Below are positions 1-6,535 of a DNA stretch of 22,101 bases, in pieces; position 1 is the first letter of the stretch; each line of letters begins with the position of its first letter. The translations under genes were made by a program, and so were the position numbers. Below the pieces are notes generated by a model, which saw only the letters and a program-made list of their open reading frames with translations, had not been told where the DNA came from and searched no databases. This DNA comes from an uncultured Lachnospiraceae bacterium (GTDB taxonomy: Bacteria > Bacillota > Clostridia > Lachnospirales > Lachnospiraceae), in assembly GCA_900551235.1 (NCBI GenBank), contig URUU01000038.1, forward strand, positions 1 to 22,101. The letters run 5' to 3'.

Positions 1-643
1 AGATCGAACCGTCTGCACGCTTCCAGAGCCCTAAGATCAGGCGGTCGTAGTAGATGGTGCCATCGTATTCCCTGCAGAGCTGCTCCACAAAAGCCGGATC
101 CAGATACGGATTGTCAAAGATCGTGTACTTTTGCAGGTAGATATCAAGCTCCGGTGTGTCCAGGAACTCTTTCAGCCAGTGGGTAGGATGCTCCGGGTTG
201 CATGACCCGTCAAAGCAGCTGTAAGGCTTATCGAGTCGTGATTTGAGCATCTGGAACACTTCTTTGTTCCACTTGGCGATCTCATCCCCGTAGCAGTATT
301 TGATGCTCGCACCCTGGATCTTGGCAACCTGGCTGACCTTCTCCGCCCCCAGGCAGTAGACATCCTCCCCGCATACCCTTGCAACGTTGCGGTTATTGAT
401 GTTGCCGACCAGCTTGTCGGTGTAGACCTCGCGCATCGGCTGGAGCACGTTTCGCTCGATGGATTCCTTCGACACGCCAAGGATCACATTCAGCCCCGGT
501 TTTCCCGCCCTCTCACGGATCCGGAATGGAATGATAAAAGCCGTATCCACAAAAGACTTCCCGGAACGTACTGCCCCGGATTTAATGTTCCAGCGGTGCG
601 TTGCGTTCACGATGTATTCATTCTGCATTTTGCTCAACTGCAT
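1..643 (-). CDS. terL: Phage terminase large subunit, N-terminal part (runs off the left edge)
   Basis: This is the ATPase/nuclease motor that packages phage DNA into procapsids. Reading the minus strand from the ATG at 643 gives 214 codons with no stop before the window edge. A Walker A-like loop, GAVRSGKS, is seen near residue 21, and a Walker B-like segment, YCYGDEIAKW, near residue 125. The stretch between them (VILGVSKES, then VYCLGAEK) is typical of PBSX/terminase-6 type large subunits. The nuclease domain would lie outside the window. The start is preceded by AAGGAGGTG and overlaps the end of the small-subunit gene by 26 bases, so the two are probably translated together. The family call is by motif; the exact terminase class is inferred. 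Confidence 0.9.
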   Translation of the reverse strand, partial: MQLSKMQNEYIVNATHRWNIKSGAVRSGKSFVDTAFIIPFRIRERAGKPGLNVILGVSKESIERNVLQPMREVYTDKLVGNINNRNVARVCGEDVYCLGAEKVSQVAKIQGASIKYCYGDEIAKWNKEVFQMLKSRLDKPYSCFDGSCNPEHPTHWLKEFLDTPELDIYLQKYTIFDNPYLDPAFVEQLCREYDGTIYYDRLILGLWKRADGSI

Positions 644-1079
644 TGTCACGCACCTCCTTCAGTATCGCATCCAGCTTCTCAAGTGCCTCGTCTGTCTCAT
701 TCTCACCTGTGACTGCCTGTTTCCTCGCTTTCTTAAGCTCTGTATCTGCTTCCTTGTTGCGGATGTCTTCCTCTGCCGCCCCGTTCTGCCCTGCATACTG
801 TGCCACGAAGTAAGCGGCTTTGGTGTTGCCCTGCATCGCTTCCCGGATCTGAGCCGCCAGCATCGCAGATTCAAGTGTACAGTCCAGGCCGATCGACTCC
901 AGGAACGGCTTCCACTCCGGGTTGTCAATCTCCGCTGTCAGCAGGGCGTTCAACGTCTTCCGGAACTCTGCTTTTCGCCGCCTTGCCTTCCCGGATGCCT
1001 GACCGCCTTTTCTTGCATATTCTCTCACTTCGCTCTCGCTTCGCTTGTCAAAAGGCACTAAGTTTTCATTGTTTGCCAA
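618..1079 (-). CDS. terS: Probable phage terminase small subunit (KGG-type)
   Basis: This 153-residue protein lies directly upstream of, and overlaps, the large terminase gene, the usual place for the DNA-recognition subunit. It has a basic GG-rich N-terminal segment (ARKGGQASGKARRRKAEF, about residues 23-40) like other KGG-motif small-terminase-like proteins of clostridial phages. A helical middle (TLESAMLAAQIREAMQGNTKAAY) and a long acidic/basic coiled-coil-like C-terminus follow. A ribosome site (AAGGTGAGGTG) precedes the ATG. A terminator hairpin and a tRNA-like gene lie just upstream, so it probably starts the late packaging transcript or is reached by read-through. The role rests mostly on position. 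Confidence 0.75.
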   Translation of the reverse strand: MANNENLVPFDKRSESEVREYARKGGQASGKARRRKAEFRKTLNALLTAEIDNPEWKPFLESIGLDCTLESAMLAAQIREAMQGNTKAAYFVAQYAGQNGAAEEDIRNKEADTELKKARKQAVTGENETDEALEKLDAILKEVRDNAVEQNAE

Positions 1080-1119
1080 TCACCTCACCTTCCTTTGTTC
1101 TGTTGTTATTTTTGAGTAC

Positions 1120-1151
1120 ACAAAAAGACACCCGGCACTGCCAGATGTCTT
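1120..1151 (-). terminator. Intrinsic terminator between the tRNA-like gene and terS
   Basis: On the minus strand, positions 1151 to 1125 fold into a 12-bp stem (including G-T pairs) with a 3-base loop, followed by five T. It would end the tRNA transcript and/or the early transcript just before the packaging genes, and is a natural target for a late antitermination or activation step. Confidence 0.7.
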
Positions 1152-1203
1152 CCTGTGGAAAATATTATTTTGAGAAAGGATTTTTATGTCTCCATCAGGA
1201 GAA

Positions 1204-1276
1204 TCGGAACAGAAGGACTCGAACCTTCGACATCTACGGATTAATCCGGTTGCTCTCGCCGCTGAGCTATGTTCCG
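1204..1276 (-). tRNA. Phage tRNA or tRNA-like gene with an aberrant anticodon arm
   Basis: The 73-base cloverleaf has a perfect 7-bp acceptor stem (CGGAACA/TGTTCCG), a D arm (GCTC, loop AGCGGCGA with the GG pair, GAGC) and a T arm (GAAGG TTCGAGT CCTTC). The anticodon arm is irregular. The spacing fits a 17-base arm, but with a normal 7-base loop the stem does not pair. Instead there is a 12-base palindrome, CGGATTAATCCG (1237-1248), giving only CGG/CCG pairs closing a 6-base loop ATTAAT. Depending on folding the anticodon could be TAA (Leu) or ATT, so no amino acid is assigned. The discriminator is A and CCA is not encoded. Confidence 0.65.
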
Positions 1277-1279
1277 GTG

Positions 1280-1304
1280 CTGCCAGGCTGTTGAGACCTG
1301 GCAG
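1280..1304. other. Perfect 8-bp hairpin just upstream of the tRNA-like gene
   Basis: CTGCCAGG and CCTGGCAG flank a 9-base loop immediately 5' of the tRNA on the minus strand. There is no T run, so it is not a classical terminator. A precursor-processing structure or operator is possible. The rest of the 1305-1403 interval shows nothing that I can assign, apart from a weak TATAGT -10-like hexamer on the minus strand. Confidence 0.45.
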
Positions 1305-1403
1305 TTGTCAAAAATACTTGGAGGTAAATGAAAAGAACCAATCATGTCAGCATCATTCCCAAACTGAACTGATTACACTATATCACAGAGTAAGGCGGAC
1401 ATT

Positions 1404-1826
1404 CTAGGACATCTTGAAATTTTTTAATGCCCATCCATGAATTCTTCTTGCATGTCTTGGATCACACTCCATCTTTCTTCCGATGTCGTCCCAGTTCAGT
1501 CCACACAGATACCTCAGTCGCAGCACTCTCTGTTCAGCCGGGTTCTCCATACGTCTGATCGCCAGGTCGATCTGTTCACGTGTCCTTACTTTTTTCAGCC
1601 GTTCCCGTTTCAACCGTCCGATCTGTCTTTCCATAGCTGCCACATAATCCGACAGGTCGGACTGCTGGCTGCCTTTCGGCATCCCGTCATTGACAACTGA
1701 TGGGAACATCTTGTCCATCCGGAGCCTCTGGATCTCTTCCAGGATCTCCTGCTCCCTCCGTTCACATTCCCGGTATCTTCGCAGGAACGCTTTCTTCTTG
1801 TCGTTTTCTGTCATCTCCACCGGCAT
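1404..1826 (-). CDS. Phage late-gene regulator, sigma-70 region 4-like (ArpU/DUF1492-like)
   Basis: This 140-residue protein has a charged coiled-coil N-terminus (RRYRECERREQEILEEIQRLR) and a C-terminal helix-turn-helix like sigma region 4 (EQRVLRLRYLCGLNWDDIGRKM, then RHARRIHGWALKNF). Proteins of this form (RinA/ArpU/DUF1492 types) sit just before the terminase genes in Firmicute phages and switch on late transcription. Its place here, last of the early/middle genes and directly before the tRNA and terminases, fits. Two in-frame ATGs, at 1826 and at residue 5 (1814), compete. GGGGAGG lies only about two bases before the first, so the second is a real alternative. Confidence 0.75.
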   Translation of the reverse strand: MPVEMTENDKKKAFLRRYRECERREQEILEEIQRLRMDKMFPSVVNDGMPKGSQQSDLSDYVAAMERQIGRLKRERLKKVRTREQIDLAIRRMENPAEQRVLRLRYLCGLNWDDIGRKMECDPRHARRIHGWALKNFKMS

Positions 1827-1850
1827 CGCCTCCCCTCATGCATTTCCTTG

Positions 1851-2420
1851 CTACTGTATTGTCTCGTACTGGTTCTTTTTCCTGTTGTACGTTACCGCCA
1901 CGGGCTGGCCACAGTCCACACAGCATACATCGAATGCCTTTTCCGTCATATTTGTAAGATATCTGGCATTCCTTCCACATTCACAGTTTGTATACAACCA
2001 TACCAGGTCTTTCAGTTCCATTTCCTCACCACATTCTTCGCACTTATGATATTTTATTTTTTTACGGCCTTTGCAATACGTCTTTTCTTTCCCACAGTGC
2101 TGGCACTTAATGTGCAGGAAGCCAGAATAACCATCATTTTCTTTCCCGACCGGCTCTGGTTCTGTGACTGGATCCACGGAATACTTGTCCTCTATGTACT
2201 CTTCCAGTTCTTTCATAACATCCGGCTTTTCTTCTGCTTTCTCCTCGTTTTTCGCCTCGCACGTATGGATTTCCGGGATAACTGCCTCCTCTGTTTCCGG
2301 GATGGTCAACCGTCCGGTATATCCGAACAGTTGAATGACAAGCTCCCTGAACAGCTTTTCGCTTTCCTCCGCCCCCATTTTCGCTGTGTATGTATGTTTC
2401 TCTGTTTTGATCGTGATCAT
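1851..2420 (-). CDS. Phage zinc-ribbon protein of unknown function
   Basis: A 189-residue protein. The N-terminal ~45 residues begin MITIKTEKHTYTAKMG, a small beta-type domain. A Glu/Lys-rich linker (about 50-90) follows, then a Cys-rich C-terminal half with repeated pairs: CQHCGKEK, CEECGEE, CECGRN and CCVDCGQP. These look like two zinc-ribbon modules, probably binding nucleic acid or another protein. The ATG overlaps the stop of the preceding gene as ATGA (2417-2420). It belongs to the run of short coupled genes before the late regulator. Function is not recognised. Confidence 0.75.
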   Translation of the reverse strand: MITIKTEKHTYTAKMGAEESEKLFRELVIQLFGYTGRLTIPETEEAVIPEIHTCEAKNEEKAEEKPDVMKELEEYIEDKYSVDPVTEPEPVGKENDGYSGFLHIKCQHCGKEKTYCKGRKKIKYHKCEECGEEMELKDLVWLYTNCECGRNARYLTNMTEKAFDVCCVDCGQPVAVTYNRKKNQYETIQ

Positions 2421-2683
2421 GTCTCTTCCTCCTGTTTTCTTTCATGCACCCCATCATCGTTCCTGTGATACTCCTTGCCGGTTCGTCTGTCCCTCAGGAC
2501 GGCAATCTCGAACCCGCTCAGGCCTGCTGCCAGTTCCAGTTGTTCATATACCTGTTTCACATAGTGCGGGATCCGCTGTGAATAAGTCGGCTCATGGAAT
2601 CTTCTGACCGCCTCAGCATCCACTTCACGCTCCAGATGGTTATAATGTGCCCTCCGTTTGGCGTTCTTCTCAGCTGCTTTCAT
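2417..2683 (-). CDS. Small phage protein of unknown function
   Basis: An 88-residue, highly charged protein with no membrane segment. It begins MKAAEKNAKRRAHYNHLERE and ends in an acidic tail. The middle (SQRIPHYVKQVYEQLELAAGLSGFEIAVLRD) looks like a compact helical domain. It starts 4 bases after the stop of the Cys-rich 62-residue gene, with GATGAAGG ahead of the ATG, and its TGA overlaps the next ATG. The tight coupling supports translation; the function is unknown. Confidence 0.65.
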   Translation of the reverse strand: MKAAEKNAKRRAHYNHLEREVDAEAVRRFHEPTYSQRIPHYVKQVYEQLELAAGLSGFEIAVLRDRRTGKEYHRNDDGVHERKQEEET

Positions 2684-2686
2684 CCT

Positions 2687-2875
2687 TCATCTTCCCGCCC
2701 CTTTCATGAACCTGTCCAATACTGACATTCTCCAGTCATATTCCATTCTTGCCTGGTAGCAGTCACAGCAATGTGTTTCTGTTGTTACATCACTGAATTC
2801 TTCGCTTCTTGTACATCTGCATACCCCATCCTCGCTATGGTATCTGCATGTGTCACACGTTCTGTCGTAATTCAT
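2687..2875 (-). CDS. Small Cys-rich (probable zinc-binding) phage protein
   Basis: A 62-residue protein with CDTC-x8-CRC and CCDC motifs in its first 40 residues (seven Cys in all), which looks like a single zinc knuckle or ribbon. The ATG at 2875 has AGGAGGT 8 bases upstream, inside the end of the preceding gene, which it overlaps by 23 bases. The good ribosome site and high Cys content make it a likely real gene. No function is assigned. Confidence 0.65.
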   Translation of the reverse strand: MNYDRTCDTCRYHSEDGVCRCTRSEEFSDVTTETHCCDCYQARMEYDWRMSVLDRFMKGAGR

Positions 2876-3494
2876 CCCATTTCACCTCCTGCAATATCTT
2901 CCACAGCCACCATACTTCCGGAGATCTCCAGGCACACATGCAGTAGGTATGTGCATCTTCTGAATAGTTGTAATGGTTTCGTTCCAGATGCTCCCTTGCT
3001 TCTTTTTCTGTCAGAAACATCGTGTTCGGATACACAACTGGTCTGAACGAAATACCAACTATCCTGACATCATCATATCCATTATTGGCAAGAAATTCAT
3101 TCACTTCCTCCACTATCAAGTCCTCATACTCTTCTTCTCCATCTTCCGTATACATCAGTATAAAATCCAATATACACCCCTTTCCAATTTTGCAGTTTTC
3201 CCGATTGATATTGCAGTCTGACAGGATATTATCATTGAGGTACTTCACTGTTTCTTCCGTTGTGCTTGTAACGGTGCTTCCATCTGATTGCAAGACAAGT
3301 TCGTCTGCGTTCTCATCGTCTTGCACTCTCTCGCTTCCCTTGATGACCCAGAATCTCGGTTCAGCCGTTTCTGTCGTGTCCTGCGTATTCATTTCTTTCT
3401 GCAATTCCATCAAGAACTTAATGTCCTCATCATTCAGGCTTCTCTTTTCTGTAGTATCTTCGTGGTACTGCAATGTTTTATGGTATATTGCCAT
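2853..3494 (-). CDS. Phage protein of unknown function (213 aa)
   Basis: An open frame extends further upstream (to 3605), but that part lies inside the YopX/DUF551 gene. The ATG at 3494 has GGGAGG nine bases ahead and follows the upstream stop by one base, so it is chosen. The protein is acidic and soluble, starting MAIYHKTLQYHEDTT. It has an NDNILSDCNINRENCKIGKG segment and an acidic patch (TEDGEEEYEDLIVEEVNEFL). Its C-terminal third (FLTEKEAREHLERNHYNY...WSPEVWW-like) is Trp-rich. I do not recognise a family. It sits in the accessory run between YopX/DUF551 and the zinc-ribbon genes. Confidence 0.7.
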   Translation of the reverse strand: MAIYHKTLQYHEDTTEKRSLNDEDIKFLMELQKEMNTQDTTETAEPRFWVIKGSERVQDDENADELVLQSDGSTVTSTTEETVKYLNDNILSDCNINRENCKIGKGCILDFILMYTEDGEEEYEDLIVEEVNEFLANNGYDDVRIVGISFRPVVYPNTMFLTEKEAREHLERNHYNYSEDAHTYCMCAWRSPEVWWLWKILQEVKWDELRQNV

Positions 3495-3495
3495 G

Positions 3496-4173
3496 TTATT
3501 CATCCTCCCTGTATGGCTTCGGCAGCGGCATCCAGGCATTGACAAACAGGTCATTTGCCAGGCAGGTATCTTCGTCAATGCAATCCCCCAGATACCATGC
3601 ACCACCTAATTCTTCATCATCCACGTATCTCCCAACCAATGGAAGAGAGAAATTTTCAAACGACATCAGCACATAACTATCATTTTCCGGCACTCTCTCC
3701 GTCACCGGGATCCATCCGGGCTCGCTAACCGTATGGGATTCCAGACGGTTTCCTTTTGTATCTTCAAGCACATTGCCGATCACACTTACTTTTTTGTACC
3801 AGTAGCCCAGATCTTTTCTGTAATTTGTTTCTTCTGGAAAATCAACATAAAATCCTGCTGTATATTTTCCATGTCTGACAACAGCCGTATATTCCCCATA
3901 CTGTACAATGTCATTTTCCCAGATTTTCTTACCATTCTTATCACACAATCCTGTATACTGGCATAATGTTTCCGGGTCGATCTCATACAGTCGCAATTTG
4001 TTTGGCAGACCCCAGTCTGTCATTTCGTCCACTGCAATCAGATGATGCAACGGTACAGGATGCCGTTTATAATCTTCCTCGCAACAGTATGTCGTCTCTC
4101 TCATACTGCAATAGAATCCCTCTGCCCAGTAATTCGTATCTTTTAATTTTGCCCGGAACAGTATGTCTCTCAT
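3496..4173 (-). CDS. YopX-domain protein fused to a DUF551 domain
   Basis: A 225-residue protein. Residues 1-135 match the YopX pattern: an MRDILFRAK start, then YTGLCDKNGKKIWENDIV (about 73-90) and a beta-rich part ending VIGNVLED. Residues 152-222 match DUF551: GWIPVTERVPEND, then FVNAWMPLPKPYRE. Both families are small phage/prophage accessory domains of unknown role. Each often occurs alone, so the fusion is worth noting. The ATG overlaps the TGA of the 34-residue gene upstream (ATGA). The domain calls are confident; the function is not known. Confidence 0.85.
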   Translation of the reverse strand: MRDILFRAKLKDTNYWAEGFYCSMRETTYCCEEDYKRHPVPLHHLIAVDEMTDWGLPNKLRLYEIDPETLCQYTGLCDKNGKKIWENDIVQYGEYTAVVRHGKYTAGFYVDFPEETNYRKDLGYWYKKVSVIGNVLEDTKGNRLESHTVSEPGWIPVTERVPENDSYVLMSFENFSLPLVGRYVDDEELGGAWYLGDCIDEDTCLANDLFVNAWMPLPKPYREDE

Positions 4174-4274
4174 CCATCCACCTCCACTTTCCGGATCTTG
4201 TACCGGGTTCCAAAGCCCGGCATCGGTCCTTTTTTCGTTCTTCTGTACCTTTCATTTTTTCCGCGGTATTCCAT
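4170..4274 (-). CDS. Very small basic phage protein (34 aa)
   Basis: The frame reads MEYRGKNERYRRTKKG and ends VEVDG, with a strongly basic body. It is coupled at both ends: its ATG shares a base with the previous TGA (TGATG) and its TGA overlaps the YopX start (ATGA). A weak GAGG lies about 13 bases upstream. The exact fit between neighbours is the main reason to call it. Confidence 0.5.
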   Translation of the reverse strand: MEYRGKNERYRRTKKGPMPGFGTRYKIRKVEVDG

Positions 4275-4423
4275 CACCCTGACGGTATCCTCACTGACTC
4301 CCAGATTGTGTGTCTGACTATCGTCTGTTTCCCTTTGCGATCGGTTCGTTCTGCATACTTTAACGCGTTGAAAGATATGCTAAACCGCATTACTTTTTCT
4401 TTATTCTGACTTATAATCAACAT
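4274..4423 (-). CDS. Small phage protein (49 aa)
   Basis: From the ATG at 4423, with AGGAG about 8 bases ahead, the frame reads MLIISQNKEKVMRF and ends ESVRIPSG. The MLIISQ-type opening is common in short Firmicute phage proteins. It overlaps the end of the PP-loop gene by 7 bases and the next small gene by one. The same frame is open further upstream, but only inside the PP-loop gene. Function is unknown. Confidence 0.5.
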   Translation of the reverse strand: MLIISQNKEKVMRFSISFNALKYAERTDRKGKQTIVRHTIWESVRIPSG

Positions 4424-5460
4424 TGTTTTTCTCCTGTGTTTAAAAAATCCATTATGTTCATCTGTCCAATATGTTCCCATGTTTCTGTCTCTATTCCGCA
4501 TGTTTCCAGTGCATCTTGATACCTTACCCCATTATTTTTTAATTCCATACAGATCTGATAATGCTTTGGGTGTGTCATTGCTATTCGTTGGAATCTATTC
4601 GGACACTTTTCCATATGTGCACCAAAAGCACAGAACATGCATCCGGTACGCTGTTCACCTGTTGTGTAATATATACCACCGGGCGTTTGCTCTATGTCGC
4701 CATATACAGAACATATTTCAATATCATTTTCTACTATGTATCTAAGCACATCCTGCCTTGTCCAAGGACCAAGCGGCTGGCTCTTAATTGTTTTTCCATC
4801 ATATACATTGCAACCTGTATGAGCATACTGGTGTTCGCGTCTAAAACTTTCATCTTGCGTTGTCCCAATATATGGCACTCTTCCAGTCTTTTTTGCATAA
4901 TCTTTAAACGGTTTTTTCTTGGTAATGTTACAACACTGTTCACTTATATCAAATTGTGTATCCAACAAAAATCTCCATTTTTTAGGAAGCATTCCGAACT
5001 TCCCTCTTTCATCGCCATTCATCAAATAGTTTCTGTATCTGTCTGATAAATTTCCATGCCGCAGTTTCCTTATCTTCAGTGCCGTCTCTTTGCTAATTAA
5101 CGGAAATCCATATTTCTCAACTACCTGTTTAAATGTTAATCTGCTTCCGTCTTTCCATCTGGGATATATTTCAACAAATTCCCCGCTGGCCTGACGTGCA
5201 AATCTTACTATCTCAGGAAATTCCAAACCAGTATTTGAGAATACTGCCGGGACTTCCAACCCTACGGTTTTTCTTATCATATGCAACAATGCTGTGCTGT
5301 CCAAGCCACCAGAATAGCTCAAATATACTTGACCATCCCAGTTGTAATACCATTCCTTGATTCTGCGTTCCGCAAGCGTTTTCTTTACCTTATACGGTAA
5401 ATATTTTCTCTGGCTAAACTGCCAATCATTTAATTTTAGATCATCTTCCTGTATGAACAT
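4417..5460 (-). CDS. PAPS/APS reductase-like PP-loop protein with Fe-S type cysteines
   Basis: A 347-residue protein of the adenine-nucleotide alpha hydrolase (PP-loop) superfamily. SYSGGLDST (residues 48-56) is the ATP-pyrophosphatase loop. CCNITKKKPF (176-185) and TGCMFC (272-277), with C286, closely resemble the CCxxRKxxPL...GCxxC cysteines that hold the 4Fe-4S cluster of assimilatory APS reductases. GTTQDES (199-205) is a further family-like segment. Phage members annotated as PAPS-reductase-family proteins are common, but their substrate is generally unknown. Sulfur chemistry on DNA, RNA or a metabolite is possible. It overlaps the upstream Cys-rich 77-residue gene by 20 bases. The family is confident; the reaction is open. 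Confidence 0.85.
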   Translation of the reverse strand: MFIQEDDLKLNDWQFSQRKYLPYKVKKTLAERRIKEWYYNWDGQVYLSYSGGLDSTALLHMIRKTVGLEVPAVFSNTGLEFPEIVRFARQASGEFVEIYPRWKDGSRLTFKQVVEKYGFPLISKETALKIRKLRHGNLSDRYRNYLMNGDERGKFGMLPKKWRFLLDTQFDISEQCCNITKKKPFKDYAKKTGRVPYIGTTQDESFRREHQYAHTGCNVYDGKTIKSQPLGPWTRQDVLRYIVENDIEICSVYGDIEQTPGGIYYTTGEQRTGCMFCAFGAHMEKCPNRFQRIAMTHPKHYQICMELKNNGVRYQDALETCGIETETWEHIGQMNIMDFLNTGEKQC

Positions 5461-5674
5461 CTTTTTCTCCTGTCTCTTCTTTCCCTCTCAATGTCTTCTG
5501 CTTTCCGCCATACGCCTTTCCGGTTTCCGATGCCCAGCAATAAGGACAACTCTCTGCATATTCATGTTCGTCTTTTTCTCCGCATTGTGTATTGCAGCTC
5601 TCATTCTCAGGGCAACATATGCAGCATTCATCATGTCCACAAAAGTCCGATGGTAAAGCACATTTTCCTACCAT
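5441..5674 (-). CDS. Small protein with ten cysteines, coupled to the PP-loop gene
   Basis: A 77-residue protein whose first 46 residues hold ten Cys (including CCICC and CPYC), followed by a hydrophilic Gly/Lys/Glu tail. This suggests metal or Fe-S cluster binding. The ATG overlaps the previous stop (ATGGTAG), GAAGGA lies about 12 bases upstream, and its end overlaps the PP-loop gene by 20 bases. The two may act as a pair, though that is inferred from layout only. Function is not recognised. Confidence 0.65.
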   Translation of the reverse strand: MVGKCALPSDFCGHDECCICCPENESCNTQCGEKDEHEYAESCPYCWASETGKAYGGKQKTLRGKEETGEKDVHTGR

Positions 5675-5871
5675 TTCTTCACCATTTCCTTCACTTCGAT
5701 CTCTATCGCATAATCAAAAAGCCAGCGGAACGCTTCCAAAATCGTAGTCTTGGTAATGCCATTATGTGTCGGCATCTCCAGTACACCCCAAATCGCCTGA
5801 AGTTTTTCAGTCTCACTATATTTATCGCTTCTAATCTGTTCAAAAACGGCCTGTGCCTTTCCGATATTCAT
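5668..5871 (-). CDS. Small conserved-looking phage protein (67 aa)
   Basis: The chosen start is the ATG at 5871 (MNIGKAQAVFEQIRS), with AGGAGG nine bases upstream; a longer frame to 5910 lacks this. The body (LQAIWGVLEMPTHNGITKTTILEAFRWLFDY, cited in part) is helical and resembles short proteins often seen near SSB in clostridial prophages. It overlaps the next gene by 7 bases. The role is unknown. Confidence 0.7.
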   Translation of the reverse strand: MNIGKAQAVFEQIRSDKYSETEKLQAIWGVLEMPTHNGITKTTILEAFRWLFDYAIEIEVKEMVKKW

Positions 5872-5906
5872 ATCTCGTTTTCCTCCTGTCCATTGTTGCT
5901 TTCCCA

Positions 5907-6347
5907 TCATGCAAACGGCAGCTCTTCGTCAAAATCTTCCGGAAGCGTCATAAACCCTCCTGCATCTACTGGCATCGGCTCCGGTCGTTCCTGGCTACTT
6001 TCTTCCCGGTTTCTCTGTGCCGCCGCCATACGCATTTCCACAAATTCCTGATCCTCAACCACCACGTCTGTTGTATAGACCTTGTTGCCATCTCGGTTGG
6101 TATAGCTCCCGGTCTGGATGCGGCCGGTTATCACTACCTTCAAGCCCTGGCGGAAATACTTCTCCGCAAACTCTGCACTGCGGCCAAATGCCACACAGCT
6201 GATAAAATCAGCGGTCACATCACCTTCACGCTTGTAGCGTCTGTCAACTGCCAGCGTATAGCGTGCAATTGCCGTGTTACTCTCTCCGTTAGAATTACGC
6301 ATCTCCGGGTTTCTGGTCAATCGTCCCATTAAAATCACTTTATTCAT
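5907..6347 (-). CDS. ssb: Single-stranded DNA-binding protein
   Basis: A 146-residue SSB that coats single-stranded DNA during phage replication and recombination. It opens MNKVILMGRLTRNPEMR and continues ARYTLAVDRRYKREG, FISCVAFGRSAEFAEKY, GLKVVITGRIQTGSY and VVVEDQEFVE, the standard OB-fold order. An acidic tail ends DFDEELPFA, the tip that recruits partner proteins. The start is set by homology and a GGAGG site. Earlier in-frame codons (to 6623) would add about 90 unrelated residues that overlap the upstream genes. The ATG overlaps the TGA of the preceding gene. Confidence 0.97.
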   Translation of the reverse strand: MNKVILMGRLTRNPEMRNSNGESNTAIARYTLAVDRRYKREGDVTADFISCVAFGRSAEFAEKYFRQGLKVVITGRIQTGSYTNRDGNKVYTTDVVVEDQEFVEMRMAAAQRNREESSQERPEPMPVDAGGFMTLPEDFDEELPFA

Positions 6348-6535
6348 TCTGCATCCTCCAAATAATCGAATATCGTCTGCTGTCCCGGCATCGGTTTCTG
6401 TGCCTCTTCTTCTCTTTTTGCTTTCATGGCACACTGACAGCCATAGCCTCTTTCTACCGCTTCCTGACTTGTCAGCAGTCTCCCGCACCGTTTGCAGCGT
6501 CTTGCCTGTATTGTGAATACCTCGTCCCCGCTCAT
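6344..6535 (-). CDS. DUF6011-like small zinc-binding protein
   Basis: A short protein with RRCKRCGRLLTSQEAVERG followed by GCQC, a four-Cys zinc finger typical of DUF6011-type phage/plasmid proteins. The C-terminus ends in QTIFDYLEDAE. The ATG at 6535 overlaps the antirepressor stop as ATGA and is chosen. An in-frame GTG at 6544 is possible. Its stop in turn overlaps the ssb ATG, so the three genes are coupled. The function is unknown; it may be a nucleic-acid-binding accessory. Confidence 0.75.
   Translation of the reverse strand: MSGDEVFTIQARRCKRCGRLLTSQEAVERGYGCQCAMKAKREEEAQKPMPGQQTIFDYLEDAE

Noticed and set aside
459..1061. Plus-strand 200-codon frame opposite the terminase genes
   Set aside because: It is antisense to a clear terL/terS pair and its translation has no domain pattern.
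1848..2468. Plus-strand frame with hydrophobic residues opposite the zinc-ribbon gene
   Set aside because: The hydrophobic pattern is the usual shadow of charged, Glu/Lys-rich coding on the other strand; there is no ribosome site.
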